Notes under the pieces: generated by a model
The model's input: only the letters and a program-made list of their open reading frames with translations
What the model was told of the DNA's origin: nothing
Database searches by the model: none
DNA from: Torymus aiolomorphi
Lineage: Eukaryota > Arthropoda > Insecta > Hymenoptera > Torymidae
DNA length: 64,000 bases
Assembly (NCBI GenBank): GCA_036365515.1
Contig: CM070873.1
Location: forward strand, 190,797,104-190,861,103
Reading direction: 5' to 3'
Shown: positions 21,766-34,920 of the stretch, one piece after another
Position numbering within the stretch: position 1 is the first letter of the stretch
Layout of the letters: the number at the start of each line of letters is the position of its first letter
Program-made: the position numbers and the translations under genes

Positions 21766-22093
21766 CCGCCGACACCAACGCCGCCACCGCCACCCCCACC
21801 CGTTATAACTATACCACGCATAGTTTGCTTCCTAAAACAACTGAATGTTGAACTCGCGGTAACAACAAATTGCGAGTAAGCGTGAGAAGAGTAGGTATAG
21901 ACGTTATTTCTATCATGTCTCTGTGAATTCGTGCTGTAATAGTGTAATCTACCGAATTTGTTCGTTAGAATTTATTAGTGAGTTAGCCATTGTCATTGTT
22001 GATTGATTCGAGACTAGCGAAGAGTACTCACTGTTTCACGTGAGAGTTTACTTGATTATTGAATGAATTCGTCTATATGTAACTGTGATCGAA

Positions 22094-25039
22094 ATGTCGA
22101 ATAAAAGACCAAGAACCGAAGCGTCAGAAGGTGAAATCTTGAGAGGAAAAAATACAATCAAAGATAAATTAAAAAAATTTAAATACGTAGAGAAGGAAAG
22201 TTATACAGAAAATATTGTCCAATTACCTCCAGCAAGCTCAATTTTAAATAGAAACTCTGAGTCAGGTAAGCTTTAAAATATATATATATATATATACATT
22301 TCATGATTTGCCAATATTTAGGAATCAATAAATTCATAGTAATCAAATTTTTAAAATCGATTACAGAAAGTTTTGAGAGCCTTCAGAAAGAACCTTTCCA
22401 AAGTGATATTGAAAATCAAACAATATTCAAGCCAAATGAATTTTTGAACGACGTAAGAATTGATGATGTATCCAGTGATTCCTCTTCAAAAGACCAAAAA
22501 TCTGAACTAGGTAATAATCTTTATCTAACGTAAAATTGATTATTTTTAATGAGGATAATATAAAAATGAACAAAATAGAAAAATCATCGACGATTAAAAG
22601 AAAAGCCAGTGATTGGACAAAGTCTGGTAAGTTTTTATAATCAATATCATAAATTTGTTATGGAATAATCGAACTTTATAATAGGAAACTACTTATTAAT
22701 CCAAAGCAGGTGATCATCAAAATTCAAGCTTAAGTGAAGATCAACTTACTCTGAGTAAAAAAATCACAGCTGCTCCAAATATCTCTCTCGATATTGGAAA
22801 TTACATTGGAAACAAAATGAATGATTCCATAAAAAAGCAACTGTTGCAAAGTCCTTGGATACCACCAAAAAACTATGAATTTCCTCATTCAATACAAATA
22901 AAAAATGGTATAGAAGGTAAAAGATATGCAAGTCAAAGTCACTTAGATCAGTTTTCGTGGCTTGTTTTATCCAATGTTAAAAAGGGTTATTTTTGCAAGT
23001 ACTGTGTATTATTCGTAAATATAGGGAGCAATCATACGAACGTACATGTTAAAAAATTAGTAGTAGAGCCATTAACTAATTTTTCAAAGCTTTTTGGGAA
23101 AGAAGGTGCTTTGACAAACCACGACACTCGCAATTATCATAAGTACGCCGTAGAGGCAGCGAAAAAATTTTTAAAATTCAGCGAAAACCCTAATTTAGAC
23201 ATTATCAACCAAGTTAATGAGGAGAGAATGAATCAAGTTAAAGAAAATCGAAGTCGTTTAAAACCAATTATAGAGACTGTAATTTTTCTTGGCAGGCAAA
23301 ATATTGCTTTCCGAGGCCACCGCGATGATGGACCATTGAATATTGACAGTCCCATTAACGAGGGGAATTTTAGGGAGTTGTTGAAATTTCGAATGCAAAG
23401 CGGGGATCTTCAATTGAAAATTCACTTAGATAATTCATCATCGCGAGCGACATATATTAGTAAAACAACCCAAAACGATCTCATAAATTGTTGTGGTGAA
23501 CATATATTATCTGTAATCATAAATCGTATAAAAGAGGCTAGGTTTTATAGTATTATGTTTGACGAAACCACTGATATTGCTCACATTTCACAGATGACAT
23601 TCGTTATTAGATATGTTTATCAGACGAAGATTCGGAAGGATTTTTTAAAATTCATAGATATCCATGATAAATTATTGAAAATGAATACTATCGATAATTC
23701 TTCTGAAATTAAGGCAACAGGATTAAATTTAGGTCAAATTGCATTAAGCACTATAGCCGAATTAAATCTTAATCCTAAAGATTGTGTGGGTGTGACAACA
23801 GATGGATGCTCGGTTATGGTGTCCGATTCTTGTGGCGCAGTGATCACTGTCCAAAAAGAAGCTACCAACGCTGTATATTCACCTTGCTTTAACCATATTT
23901 TGAACTTATCGATAAGTAAAGCATCATCAGTTCAATCAGTAAGAAATGCGATTGGTACAATGAAGGAGATTATTGCTTTTTTCAATGCTTCGGCTAAGCG
24001 TTCTGCTACTCTTAAAAGTGTAATGGGACACAAGCTCAGTCATCTATGTGAGACTCGCTGGATTGAGCGGCACGATGGAGTTCTTCAATTCCGGGAAACT
24101 CTTCCACGTATTTATGATTCTCTCGATCTGATATCTACTTGGAGTGATATTTCGACAGCTGCAAAAGCAAAAACCCTTAAATTAGTGGTTTGTGAAAGTA
24201 ATTTTCTTGTGACTGTTGTGTGCCTCTCAGATTTATTGAGTTGCACTCAGCCATTGAGTCGTTATTTTCAAAAAATTCAAATTGATCTCAAATCAGCACG
24301 AGATTTGTACGAAGATACTTTAAAAGTTCTATACCGAAAACGAGAAAAATGTGAAGTGAAGTTTTCAAGTCTTTTCGAAGAAATAAGCAATATAGCAGAT
24401 GAACTAGGTACTGAAGTGAAAGTACCCCGCTTAACGAATTGGCAAACAAATCGACCTAATTATCCATGTGATAATGCAATAGGCTATTACCGACGTTCGA
24501 TTTACATTCCGATCGTGGAGAGCGTAATAGAAGATTTGAAATCCCGCTTTCCAGAGGAAACTCTAAATCTGTTTAATTTATTTATTTTGTTCCCTAATTC
24601 AGCGAGAGATAAGCAATCTACAGAAAATGCAGTCCGGTACCTTGCTGAAAAATACTGTGTACTTTTTAATACATCTAAAGAGTCGTTACATAGAATTTTA
24701 ACAGCAGAATTAGAATTCTGGGAAGCGAAATGCGAAAGAGAAAAAGTAGATCCTTCATACGACAGTATAAAACTATTAGAACTTTGCGATAAAGATATAT
24801 ACCCTACAATCTACGTTTTGTTAAAAATTCTTGTTACTTTGCCCTTAAGCGCAGCTAGTGCGGAAAGGTCTTTCTCTACTCTAAGAAGGATAAAAACTTG
24901 GCTAAGATCATCGATGGTTGAGGATAGATTAGTTGGCTTAGCTTTAATGAATATACACAATGATATTGAAATTAATACGGACAGTGTCATTGATCGCTAC
25001 GCAAAAATTAAGAAACATCGATTAGAATTTGTACTATAA
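22094..25039 (+). CDS. hAT transposase, four exons, 897 residues, uninterrupted
   Basis: Exons are 22094-22265, 22367-22510, 22579-22626 and 22710-25039. All three introns are GT-AG, short and in phase 1, and the joined frame reads open for 897 codons. The start is the first ATG (MSNKRPRTEA), because the upstream in-frame GTG is unlikely in a eukaryote. The N-terminal exons are charged and low complexity (a nuclear signal is plausible). A TTF-type zinc finger follows with Cys217 and Cys220 (GYFCKYC) and His259/His265, then a DUF4371-like core. The candidate catalytic triad is Asp406 in MFDETTD, Asp486 in VTTDGCS and Glu840 in ASAERSFS. The hAT Trp lies in CETRW (about 572), and the C-terminal dimerisation helix is RIKTWLRSSM. 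The enzyme would excise and reinsert the element in the nucleus. Exon joins are inferred, not shown by RNA. Confidence 0.9.
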
Positions 25040-25159
25040 TATAAATTGTTTATGTAAGAATTCTACATGTACATATATGTATATATATTCATATAAAGAT
25101 TTAATATTACAATTCATATAAAGACCATCATTTCCGAAAACATATTTCTTTTACTTTGT

Positions 25160-25187
25160 CCGCTTTTTTTTTTTTTTTTTTTTTAGA
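25160..25187. repeat. Poly-T run
   Basis: A run of about 20 T lies between the transposase stop and the right TIR. No clear AATAAA lies between 25040 and this run. Confidence 0.8.
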
Positions 25188-25233
25188 ATTTGTTGAGCTA
25201 TGTGGATTAATCGACCCCCCCTCTCATGTCCCC

Positions 25234-25247
25234 TGGATCCGCCCCTG
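25234..25247 (-). repeat. hAT right terminal inverted repeat
   Basis: TGGATCCGCCCCTG, the exact complement of the left end. Confidence 0.93.
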
Positions 25248-25255
25248 ACATTTTC
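25248..25255. repeat. 8-bp target duplication of hAT, right (ACATTTTC)
   Basis: Exact match to 21329-21336. Copia leader sequence resumes directly afterwards. Confidence 0.95.
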
Positions 25256-25641
25256 TCAATGTATTTCTAAATTTAATATCCAGCACTATTTCTTTATTAC
25301 TTAACTTTTTTTCGTTTGCAATTTGCTACGTGTTTAACCTCCAAATTCGCCACGTGCTCTGTACGGGTACTCAGCCGCATGATCCGACTGGGAATTCTAA
25401 TCGGTCTGCATCATTCACTTTCCAACATTAATGTTTGATTCTTTTTGCATAAATCACTTCTTGACATCTTCAGATACTTGTTTCGACTTATATTTTTCTC
25501 GATTTTCCACTGCTTAATTTTTAACACTTGTTTTTCTCTACGCGACTCGAAAGTACACGTAGGCAAAAAAATGCATTACCGGACAACCACAAACTTCGGC
25601 TACCATGTTGGAATGTTGAGGTATTGTGGAGGATAAATAAC
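25256..25641 (-). other. Copia leader between 5' LTR and hAT insertion
   Basis: This non-coding leader joins 21254-21328 once the hAT is removed. The first bases inside the LTR (minus strand GTTATTTATCCTCC) should hold the primer-binding site, but I do not recognise the tRNA. Confidence 0.6.
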
Positions 25642-25866
25642 TGAATGTTAGACGGAGTTAATTAATAAAGAAGTGTAATAAAGTCTATGTTGGATACATG
25701 TGCTATACGTCTGCACTACATGACTGTCGACAACCGAGAGAGGGAAGTGCGGACGGCGTTCGCTCACCTGGCACGTTCCGAGTAGCCCGCGCCTGCAAAG
25801 TACGAATAGGTGGCGCCACTAGTATCATACATTAGATCTAGATATAATATTTACCATAATTCAACA
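25642..25866 (-). mobile_element. Copia 5' LTR (225 bp)
   Basis: This is the partner of 18942-19166. It has identical ends and length, and about 18 differences by eye, clustered in the central GC-rich part. Confidence 0.9.
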
Positions 25867-25868
25867 AT

Positions 25869-26150
25869 AATAAAACTTTTTGTACCTCAGATGTAAAATT
25901 ACATTTTACGCTCACGTTGTAACTTCAAAATTATTCAGCCAGTGGGCATAAAATATTGTTTAACCCCCCAAGGGATGTAATAGCTTACAGTACTTCTACA
26001 AAACTCTATAGAACCTATACGCAATTTACGTACGTGTGGGCGAAAAATATTTTAATTATATAACTATATGTGTTACGCCTTCTTTTTATTTCTAAAACAC
26101 ATAAGAACTTTTTCAAATATTTACGAAAAGTCAAAGCCTATATAAAAAAC
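25869..26150 (+). repeat. Dispersed repeat, third copy of the 49938/63713 family
   Basis: It shares ACTTTTTGTACC, then TTTACGC(C/T)CACGTTGTA, TATTCAGCCAG(T/C)GGGCA and TATTTACGAAAAGTCAAAGC, in the same order as 49938-50222. It starts within a few bases of the Copia target site. Confidence 0.75.
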
Positions 26151-26642
26151 CGCTGCTAATTCATTGGCCCGTGGCTTCCTCAAACTTAATTTGCTTATTC
26201 CTTTAATGAATTTTTAATAACAAAATTTATAATTTTTGCAACAATTTGTGACATAATTATAATTAAATTCATTTATGAAGATTAAAAAGTATTAACTTTT
26301 AAATTATGTAAAAATATGAATAAAATAATGGGTCTGATTTTTTTTTTAATTATGTGTGAAAAATAAATAAAATAATTGATTGTAATATTATCGTCAAAAC
26401 CTTTTAAAATCCCTAAATAACCTTTACATCAAATTATATTTTCTTTGTGAAATTTCACGCACAGTGTACGTGTCTCTAGTAGTATGCTGTCCGTATTTGT
26501 GTGCTGTTTCTGCAATTCGCGATCTAAGAAATAGGTTCTAACCTTAAAAATAATAAATGGCTATTACAAAACAAAAGCAGGTATATGACACGCACGCATT
26601 GGCCCAAAGCGCATAGCGCATGTAATTTATATTTTCTAGTAT
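26151..26642. other. AT-rich spacer, no gene
   Basis: Closed in all frames, with no repeat boundary seen. Confidence 0.5.
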
Positions 26643-27289
26643 TGTAACGGCAGGCGCGTCTGTGTGTGTGTATATGCGCAAACACGGAGCTCGGATCGAG
26701 CCGATCTCCGACGCACGGTATACACACAGATAGTTGACCGAAAACATAAACATACCGCGGCCTTGGAGAAGGCAAGGCCGATAATTGCGGCATGAGGATT
26801 CGCAAATAGAGTCGGGCTTGTCCTCGTATTTCTCCGGAGGCTTACGTGTGTGTGTGTAGTTGCTCGCACGTGTAGCTGTGCGAAAAGTACCGAGCGCAAC
26901 TACGACACACAATGAGCCCCGAAATGAAAACTCACGACAACCTTGCGCGAGGGGGAAGGAGAGCGAGAGACAGAGCCCGGCAGTATCGCTTCTGCCGTAT
27001 CTGAGGCAGCTGCTCGTCCACCGTGCGCGACAACTTGGAGAGAGAGAGAGAGAGAGAGTCGAAGTGAAGTGCACGAGGATCGCGGAGTAAGTGCAATGTA
27101 GTGCACGAGAGTGAGAGAGTGAGACGCAGCACGGCACCGAGAACCTCGTTCGCCGGTGGTTGAGGAAGAGGGAGAGAGAGCCACACTCGACCGAGGCAGC
27201 GAAAGAGCGAGAGAGAGAGCAGCGCGGCCGAGCTCACTCACGGGAGCGAGTGAGAGAGAGCATCGCGGCCGATACTCGCAGGAGCGAGA

Positions 27290-28695
<1,406 letters not shown>

Positions 28696-29360
28696 GCAAC
28701 CGCGCCTTCTCGCTGCAACTGAGGAGGTAAATCCTGGCCAGGCGAGCGCGTGCTTCCGCCGCGGACGACGAGCGTCCAGGAAGCGGAGACGGGCGAGCGA
28801 GCGAGGCCGACGCGCGTGTGAGCGCCGATCGTGCGCGGATCGGCCGACGTCGGCGCGAGCCGCTTTTGCGCGTACGTGTGTGCGACCGCGCACACACGTA
28901 CTTCGCGTGCGCGGGTGCACCACCCGAATCGGCGCATACCTAGAGTACGCGCCGCGCGTGTAAATAGTGAAGAGCCTCCAGGGGCAATAAAGATAATTCT
29001 TTGCTTTTACTTGTTCGCGTATTATTTCACGCATCCTACTTTCAATTCCCTATTCGGTGGCACGGTGAAGAATACCGCCGGCCTCCGCGGTCGCGATTAC
29101 GTAGTGCTCGCGTAATAACTGAGCAGCTGGGGCAGCACGCTCGAGAGAGAGTACAGCGACGAAGTCGCGGGTTGTAACCGAGCGAAAAGGCGCGGCTGCT
29201 GCTGAAAGCAGACGACGGCGAGCAACAACACGGAGCTGACGGGCCGCTAATCATCGAGGGTTGGCACGAGTAAGTGCTCGCGTCTGTCAATTGCTGCGCC
29301 GTTCATCGGCAAGCCCGCGTTGAGATATAGCGCATCGAGGACAGCTTTTATCCCGTTACA

Positions 29361-29378
29361 ACTGGCGCCCATAACGTG
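29361..29378 (+). promoter_or_regulatory. Primer-binding site of the Gypsy-like element
   Basis: Directly after CCGTTACA comes ACTGGCGCCCATAACGTG. The TGGCGCC start is typical of a site complementary to a tRNA 3' end. Confidence 0.7.
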
Positions 29379-29960
29379 TGGATACACGGACACCTGCCAC
29401 CAAAGAGCATGCGGGGAAATTGATTATTTTTCCTACTGATTGAAGGAAAAACGGGTGGTGAAGATAACCGCGACGCGTCGCGTACCAAATTTCGCGAGCG
29501 CGCGGTAACTTACGTGTGTAAGCGTGTGTGTGTGGACTCTGCCGGTACGAGAGACCGACAGGGAGAAATAAACAATTTTTTTCTCGACCGGAAATTTGCG
29601 TGTAATATCTTGGAAACGGTTTCGCGAAAATTGTTGTGTTTTTTTTTGTTTTGACTTTTCGAGATAAAAGTAGCGATTTAGCGTCTCCCAGCTGAAGGTA
29701 CAAAATTGTAAGACCTCAACTGGGAGTTGAACCGAAACAAACACACACACGCACTCAAACGGAGTGTACCTGGTTAGGCGGGAAAATTAAATTGTATTTT
29801 TTTGTACTTTTTGTATTTTTGGTGCGCCAAGCAGATACGTGCGTGCGATCGATTAGCCGCGCACAGGTACACTCCGAGAGAGATTAGAACTTGTTGAGAG
29901 CGAGTTTCGTGCGGCTAATAACCCGTAAACGAGTTGCGCTGAATAGAGTCTGACAGCGAT
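29379..29960 (+). other. Leader between primer-binding site and gag
   Basis: This is an untranslated leader with many stops. Minus-strand open frames across it are chance. Confidence 0.5.
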
Positions 29961-29969
29961 TAGCCAAAT

Positions 29970-31882
29970 CAGCATTGGCGGATTCGGTAAGAAAAGCCGT
30001 CGAGGATTGGTGTAAGTGCCTCAGCGATGAAGAGATACAGCAATACATGCAAGTCCTCGGTTTAAGAATGGATGGCAGACTGTTCACGAGATTGGTCCGC
30101 CTCAGCCGGTGGCTATCCGGCGACTACGGTCCCAGGGATTTTGCGGGGTTAGACGTCGATGATGAAGATTCAACACTGTTGGAGCGCATGAACGCACGTG
30201 AAGCGTTCGTGAATCATGTGATCTCCACCAGCGACAAGACACATTCACTCGAGGTACTGAAGTCGGACGCGACAGAAGCACAGTACCTCGAGCGAAGCAC
30301 TGTACGGGCAGCGGAGGCCCCAGGTGCACAAGTTGAGGACGACTTGACCGAGGCTGAGGAGAGTACTGGACGTCAATTTGAAAATGGCACAACGCACGCA
30401 TTTACGATGGCGGACGGTACGACGGTGCAAGTCCCGAACGAGTGGGCAGCATATGTCGAGGGAAGGTAGTCAGATTGCGGAGGATAGAAGAGACGCTCCG
30501 GACATTGACTGGCAAGTTAACAACCCGTCCGACGAGTGACACGACAGACCTCGTCGGGACAGGTGGAGAGGCCAATCACGACGATTCGGCAAACTCGACG
30601 CCCACTTGTCTGCCACAGGAAGAAGAAACCGCAGCGAGGAACTCCGGACAAGATGGAAGAACGATAAGAAGAGTCAGGATACAGCAACCATCCCCCGGTG
30701 ATAGAATATCACCGTCGCCACCCATCCCGCTCCCACGCCGAACGAGCCTCGGCGATGCCTGGAGAGGGGGGGAGCTCAGAATCAAGTGCGGAACACTTCC
30801 GATTCTGAGTAATGGCGCGATTCGCGGGATGCGACGTTGCTGACGGCGAGACACAACGTCAAAAATACGACCGGGGGAACACCAAGAGATATCGGTCAAA
30901 TAGTTCGACGTTGGGGAATGAGGTTTGCCGGAGATCGAGAGGAAAATATCGACTTGTTTCTCGATAGAGTCGAAGAGAAATGGGCCTTGGCGAAGCTCCC
31001 GGAAGACGAGAAATTAAGTGCTTTGCCCGAACTCTTCGTCGGTGTGGCTGGGGTGTGGGTCCGTTCCCATAGACAGAGTTGGTCCACGTGGAATGAATTC
31101 CGCCGGAAAATTCATCGATAGTTCGGCGTAAAAGACGGGTTCCACCAGCGCTTAGCCCACGAGGGGCGATGCGCACTCAAGGGCCCGACGAATCGGTGCG
31201 TGACTTCATCACCTTCCCCGAGGCAATGATGAGTAAGATGGAGCCACCACCGCCCCTCGAAACCCAGCTGGGAACGTTTCGTCGAAATACGAAGCCACGG
31301 CTGCAGCAGCGGGTTAGACGAGGGGAATTCGCCGATGTCGATACGCTATCCTACACAGCGGTGGCCGCCGAGTTAGCGGGCACGCCGAAAAGCGTTATAA
31401 GCCTCCGCCTCCACCAGATGCTCGTGTTTACGCTGAGTTGGCGCACAGGGCACCCAAAGCAGCACCGTTAAGGGGGAAGAGAGCGGCGGTTGAGAACAAG
31501 GAGCCGCCGCCGCTACCATCCCCCCAGAGCAATGAAACGCTGGACGAGATGCTGGAGCGCTTCTCCCAAATGATTTTGGAAGGGATGAAGCAGATCAGCT
31601 CTGGATACGCGCTGTCAGCCTCTTCATCGGAGATGTCTGCGTCTCGGACCGAATCGCCAGAAAGATCGAAAAAGAAGAAGAGCAGAAAATTTCGGCGATA
31701 TCGGAAGGAGAGCTCGGACAGCAGCTGCCCGTTCAGCTCGAGTAGCGGGACGAACACCGACAACTGAGCAGGAACAGGCTCCGACGGAACAGTCGGCACG
31801 AAGGCGGCAGCGTACGGGCCGTTGAAGTGCTAGGACTGGCGGGTGCCTGGTCACATTCGCCGAGAGTGCCCGGATCGAACGG
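29970..31882 (+). pseudogene. Gypsy-like gag, frameshifted
   Basis: Gag forms the particle shell and binds element RNA. The N-terminal frame (about 29970-30469) reads VRKAVEDWCKCLSDEEIQQY and on to DGRLFTRLVRLSRWLSGDYG. No ATG is left at its start. The frame then shifts. The retrotransposon-gag capsid segment follows at 30885-31130 (RWGMRFAGDREENIDLFLDR, then EKWALAKLPEDEKLSALPEL, NEFRRKIHRQFG), then a second shift to 31169-31400 (GPDESVRDFI). A CCHC knuckle at about 31828-31870 reads C-stop-DWRVPGHIRREC, so it has an in-frame stop and Trp in place of the second Cys. At least three breaks are visible. Confidence 0.8.
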
Positions 31883-32192
31883 GAGGCTCTCGGTAAACGA
31901 GTTTGTCTGCTGACGATAGGCAGTGAACTCGTGAACACTGACGGGTCGGGTACGGAGCGAGGAAGACGAATCCTTCCATCGTACGAACCAGCAGAAGGGG
32001 GGATTTCCCCTGGAACATCGAGACATCCCCTCCAAGAGACGAAGAAGCCGTTCAAGGATGAGAGATCGCGACCGCCGAGGGATCCACCGGTGAAGAGCGA
32101 CCCACCGAAAGCCGGCGGAGCGCCGCCGAGCAGCGAGCGTCATGCGATCGGGTGAAAGCGTCCCCGGGGACGCCCGCGCGGATCGGTTGCTC

Positions 32193-32245
32193 GCCGTTCA
32201 TCGGCAAGCCCGCGTTGAGATATAGCGCATCGAGGACAGCTTTTA
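32193..32245 (+). mobile_element. 53-bp remnant of the 3' LTR
   Basis: It is identical to 29298-29350 of the 5' LTR. The final CCCGTTACA is missing and the join with gag-side sequence lacks pol, so a deletion removed most of the element's 3' half. Confidence 0.85.
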
Positions 32246-32249
32246 GATA

Positions 32250-32729
32250 AATACATAAATACGTTCCCGAATAATTACAATTTTAAAAGAAGGCTAAAAT
32301 AGTTTTAACCTCAAATATCTCTGAAATTCATAAACGAATTCTTCTATCCGAAGAATTCTTCTGATAAATAATATACAAACTCTACATCTCCACCAAATTT
32401 CAAAGTAATTTAAACAATTTTAATATAGTTATATTGTGCGACAACAAAAAAAGTCATTTTCAAAAATACTAAAATTTTAAGTATCAAATATCTCGAAAAA
32501 TAATCATATAATCTGGATGAAATTTTACACAGGTACAGCCTACATCACATACAAAATAGTCTATAAATTTTAAGCTGATATATGAAGTCGTCATTGAGAA
32601 ATTATGATTTTGAAAAAACCGTAAAAGAATTTTAACCTTAAATATCTCTAAAAATCATGAGACAATTCTTTGATCTAAAGGACTTATACGATATATATAT
32701 ACACTATATATATATCGTATATATATTAT

Positions 32730-32809
<80 letters not shown>

Positions 32810-33550
32810 TCTACATCTTCACAAAATTTCAACATGATTTAACCAATTTTTGTTTTCGCTAGTTATCATGTGCATAGAAAATAACTTTGTAAAATACAAA
32901 AATTTTCAAAATCAAATATCTGAAAAAGTAATCGTACGATCTTGACGAAAATTGGAACACATATTATCTCTTTCACATACAAAATTGTCTATAAATTTTG
33001 AGTTGATACATGGAGCCGTTCTCGAGAAATTACGATTTGACAAAAAGGTTAAAGAAATGTTAACCTCAAATATTTCTGAAATGTCTGTACTAATCATTTT
33101 GCCCAAAGAACTCGATCGAGAGCTATCCAAAACCTACCTCTAAAAGGAATTTCAAAGCGATTAAGTAAATTTTACTCCCGTAATCGTTGGACATACAAAA
33201 CTCATTTTTTTCATATTTTAATTTTTTTCTCAAAAACTAGTGGACAAAATGAATTCAAATTTTTACAGATTATAATTATTTATATTCTGCATTATCATGA
33301 TTTTTCTCAAGAAAATTGACCGTTTAGTTTAGGAGTTATAAGCTTTTTTTGAAAAAATACGTTTTTGTTAATAACAAAAAAACCGTGATAGCTAGAGAAA
33401 TTTTTTTTTTTTTTAGATAATATATGTATTTTAATGCTCTTTCGAATGCTATACATTCGATTCAAATATCTCGATCTTATCAGTAAAAAAAGCAAAAATC
33501 AGTTTTGAGAAAATCGAAAATTCGATAAAAAACAAAATGCATCTGCGAAT
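32250..33550 (-). repeat. AT-rich dispersed repeat, inverse copy of the 14740-16030 family
   Basis: Phrases such as CCCAAAGAACTCGATCGAGA, TTCTCGAGAAATTACGATTT, CTCCCGTAATCGTTGGACAT and ACCGTGATAGCTAGAGAAAT are the reverse complements of those at 14740-15330. A 110-bp TA tract interrupts it. There is no real gene. Confidence 0.7.
32725..32803. repeat. TA microsatellite
   Basis: Pure (TA)n, preceded by an imperfect TATATATCG palindrome at about 32690-32724. Confidence 0.9.
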
Positions 33551-33654
33551 CAAAAAACGAGTTTTTGACCCGCCATCACACAAAGAAAACAAAAAAAATG
33601 AGACGTGTCCGGTCAAAATCGATCGAGCAGAAGCTGAGATCCAGGCGTATACAC

Positions 33655-33684
33655 ACGCACGCACGCACGCACGCACGCACGCAT

Positions 33685-33727
<43 letters not shown>

Positions 33728-33871
33728 CACACACACACATAGTCACATCCATACAGACATTTTTCAAAAATCATGTATTTTGATTCCTAAAACCTCGAAA
33801 TACAATTATAACATGTTTTCACAATAACTCAAAAAATTACTATCACAAAGCTTCCTCTAGGAGGAAGTAAA
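33655..33871 (+). repeat. Dispersed repeat tail, copy 3: CACG tract plus stem-loop end
   Basis: (CACG)n/(CA)n at 33655-33740 is followed by CATACAGACATTTTTCAAAA and the ~120-bp tail ending GCTTCCTCTAGGAGGAAG. It lies in the same orientation as the copies at 14 kb, although the neighbouring AT-rich repeat is inverted. Confidence 0.8.
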
Positions 33872-34122
33872 AATTACATAGCTACCATCACATTCTATGG
33901 AAAAAATTCTATATTATTACGCATTTTGGGAGGAGAAGAGAAGTCTTGAGATGCTCTAGCAAGGGGTGGTCCTGTGATCTTCCATCAAGATGCGCGGGAG
34001 CACTCCGAAGGCAAGTATAGAAGAAGCCTGAAGGAGCGAGACCGCGTTCCTATCATTCATTGAAATGGGCTACCAGATTTTTTAGATTATTGTATCTGTT
34101 AATGAATCACTTAATATGCATA

Positions 34123-34124
34123 TA
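34123..34124. repeat. TA target duplication, left
   Basis: TA precedes GACGATGTCTCATTTTAA and is matched by TA at 38434-38435. Confidence 0.55.
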
Positions 34125-34506
34125 GACGATGTCTCATTTTAATCTATGCAGCCAAATATCTCCGAATGCACGCCAGATACAGAAAAATGGTTCAGATGAA
34201 AATTGTTCGTGACGATGGGGGTCAACTTCTGGTCACCTTCAATTTGACCTTGAGATCATTTTTCAAGGTCATTTCAAGGTTAAGATCATTTTTCAAGGTC
34301 ATTTCAAGGTTAAGATCATTTTTTCAAATTAGAACCCCTATTTCTGACGTCGGAATCGGATAGAGCGGGAAATTTTACGTCCAAAACCGTTCTTTAAACA
34401 TTTTTTTGTAACCTCCACAAGGTTAAATCGAGGTCAAATGCTTAAAAATTGGTCAGAACGCGAAATTTCATAGCTGTCTCAAGCAGAACAAGCCTTGATA
34501 AACCCA
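34125..34506 (+). repeat. Left TIR of the Tc1/mariner-like element
   Basis: It pairs with 38089-38433. It contains a small direct repeat of TTTCAAGGTCATTTCAAGGT near 34258-34320, with TCAAGGTCA half-sites, which is one copy longer than in the right TIR. Confidence 0.8.
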
Positions 34507-34539
34507 ACCAATTAAGAAATTTTTGTGTCGCCAACTGTG

Positions 34540-34850
34540 AATATGATGTTAGGTTCCGGTGGGGTGCGATGCGATGGTACCGCATGGAGGCTGAAATATC
34601 CCAAATGCGGACATTTTGAATCACTATGAAAATCACTAAAAATACATTCTGAGAGCTTCAGGGCTCGCTGATTATAAATTCGAAGTCATATGCGATGCCG
34701 GAGTACCACATGGAGATTGAATCGCTTTAAGTGGGCTCAATTTTCCAATTTTCATGAAAATCGCTAAAAATTCTATCCTGGGAGTTTTCGCGGTCGCTTA
34801 TCTACAGAAGTTTCAGCAACATTGCTCTATTGGCTTTAAGCTCTTTTTGA
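34540..34850. repeat. Short degenerate repeat next to the left TIR
   Basis: Two diverged units share GTGCGATGC/GCGATGCCGG, ATGAAAATC(A/G)CTAAAAAT and GGTCGCT phrases. They resemble the 119-bp family only loosely. No gene is present. Confidence 0.45.
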
Positions 34851-34920
34851 TAATACTGGATCCTTACTTTTAGCGTTACCGAGAAACAATGACGCGGACG
34901 TAGTAAGGCCTGTTTCCTTT

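Larger units (their letters stand above)
21337..25247 (+). mobile_element. Apparently complete hAT DNA transposon (3911 bp)
   Basis: The ends are perfect 14-bp terminal inverted repeats, CAGGGGCGGATCCA, followed by imperfect G-run/TCGA subterminal similarity. An exact 8-bp duplication flanks it. Inside are a GC-rich 5' region with CCAAT- and TATA-like boxes and a four-exon transposase gene with no lesion that I can find. It sits in the leader of a decayed Copia element, so it is younger than that element. It belongs to the group of hAT elements with TTF-type zinc finger and DUF4371 (ZMYM1-like) transposases. Confidence 0.93.
18942..25866 (-). mobile_element. Decayed Copia-like LTR retrotransposon, split by hAT
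   Basis: The whole unit runs LTR to LTR on the minus strand. In order it has the 5' LTR (25642-25866), leader, gag, zinc knuckle, partial RT, RNase H, a purine tract AAGGAGGCG and the 3' LTR (18942-19166). Protease, integrase and the start of the RT are missing, so only about 3.0 kb remains once the nested 3.9-kb hAT is removed. The two 225-bp LTRs differ at about 18 positions by eye (about 8 percent), which makes this an old insertion. Confidence 0.9.

Noticed and set aside
22085..22093. GTG upstream start for the hAT transposase
   Set aside because: Eukaryotic initiation favours the in-frame ATG at 22094, three codons downstream.
31428..32143. Minus-strand frames opposite gag
   Set aside because: They are shadows of the plus-strand gag coding sequence, with no independent signal.
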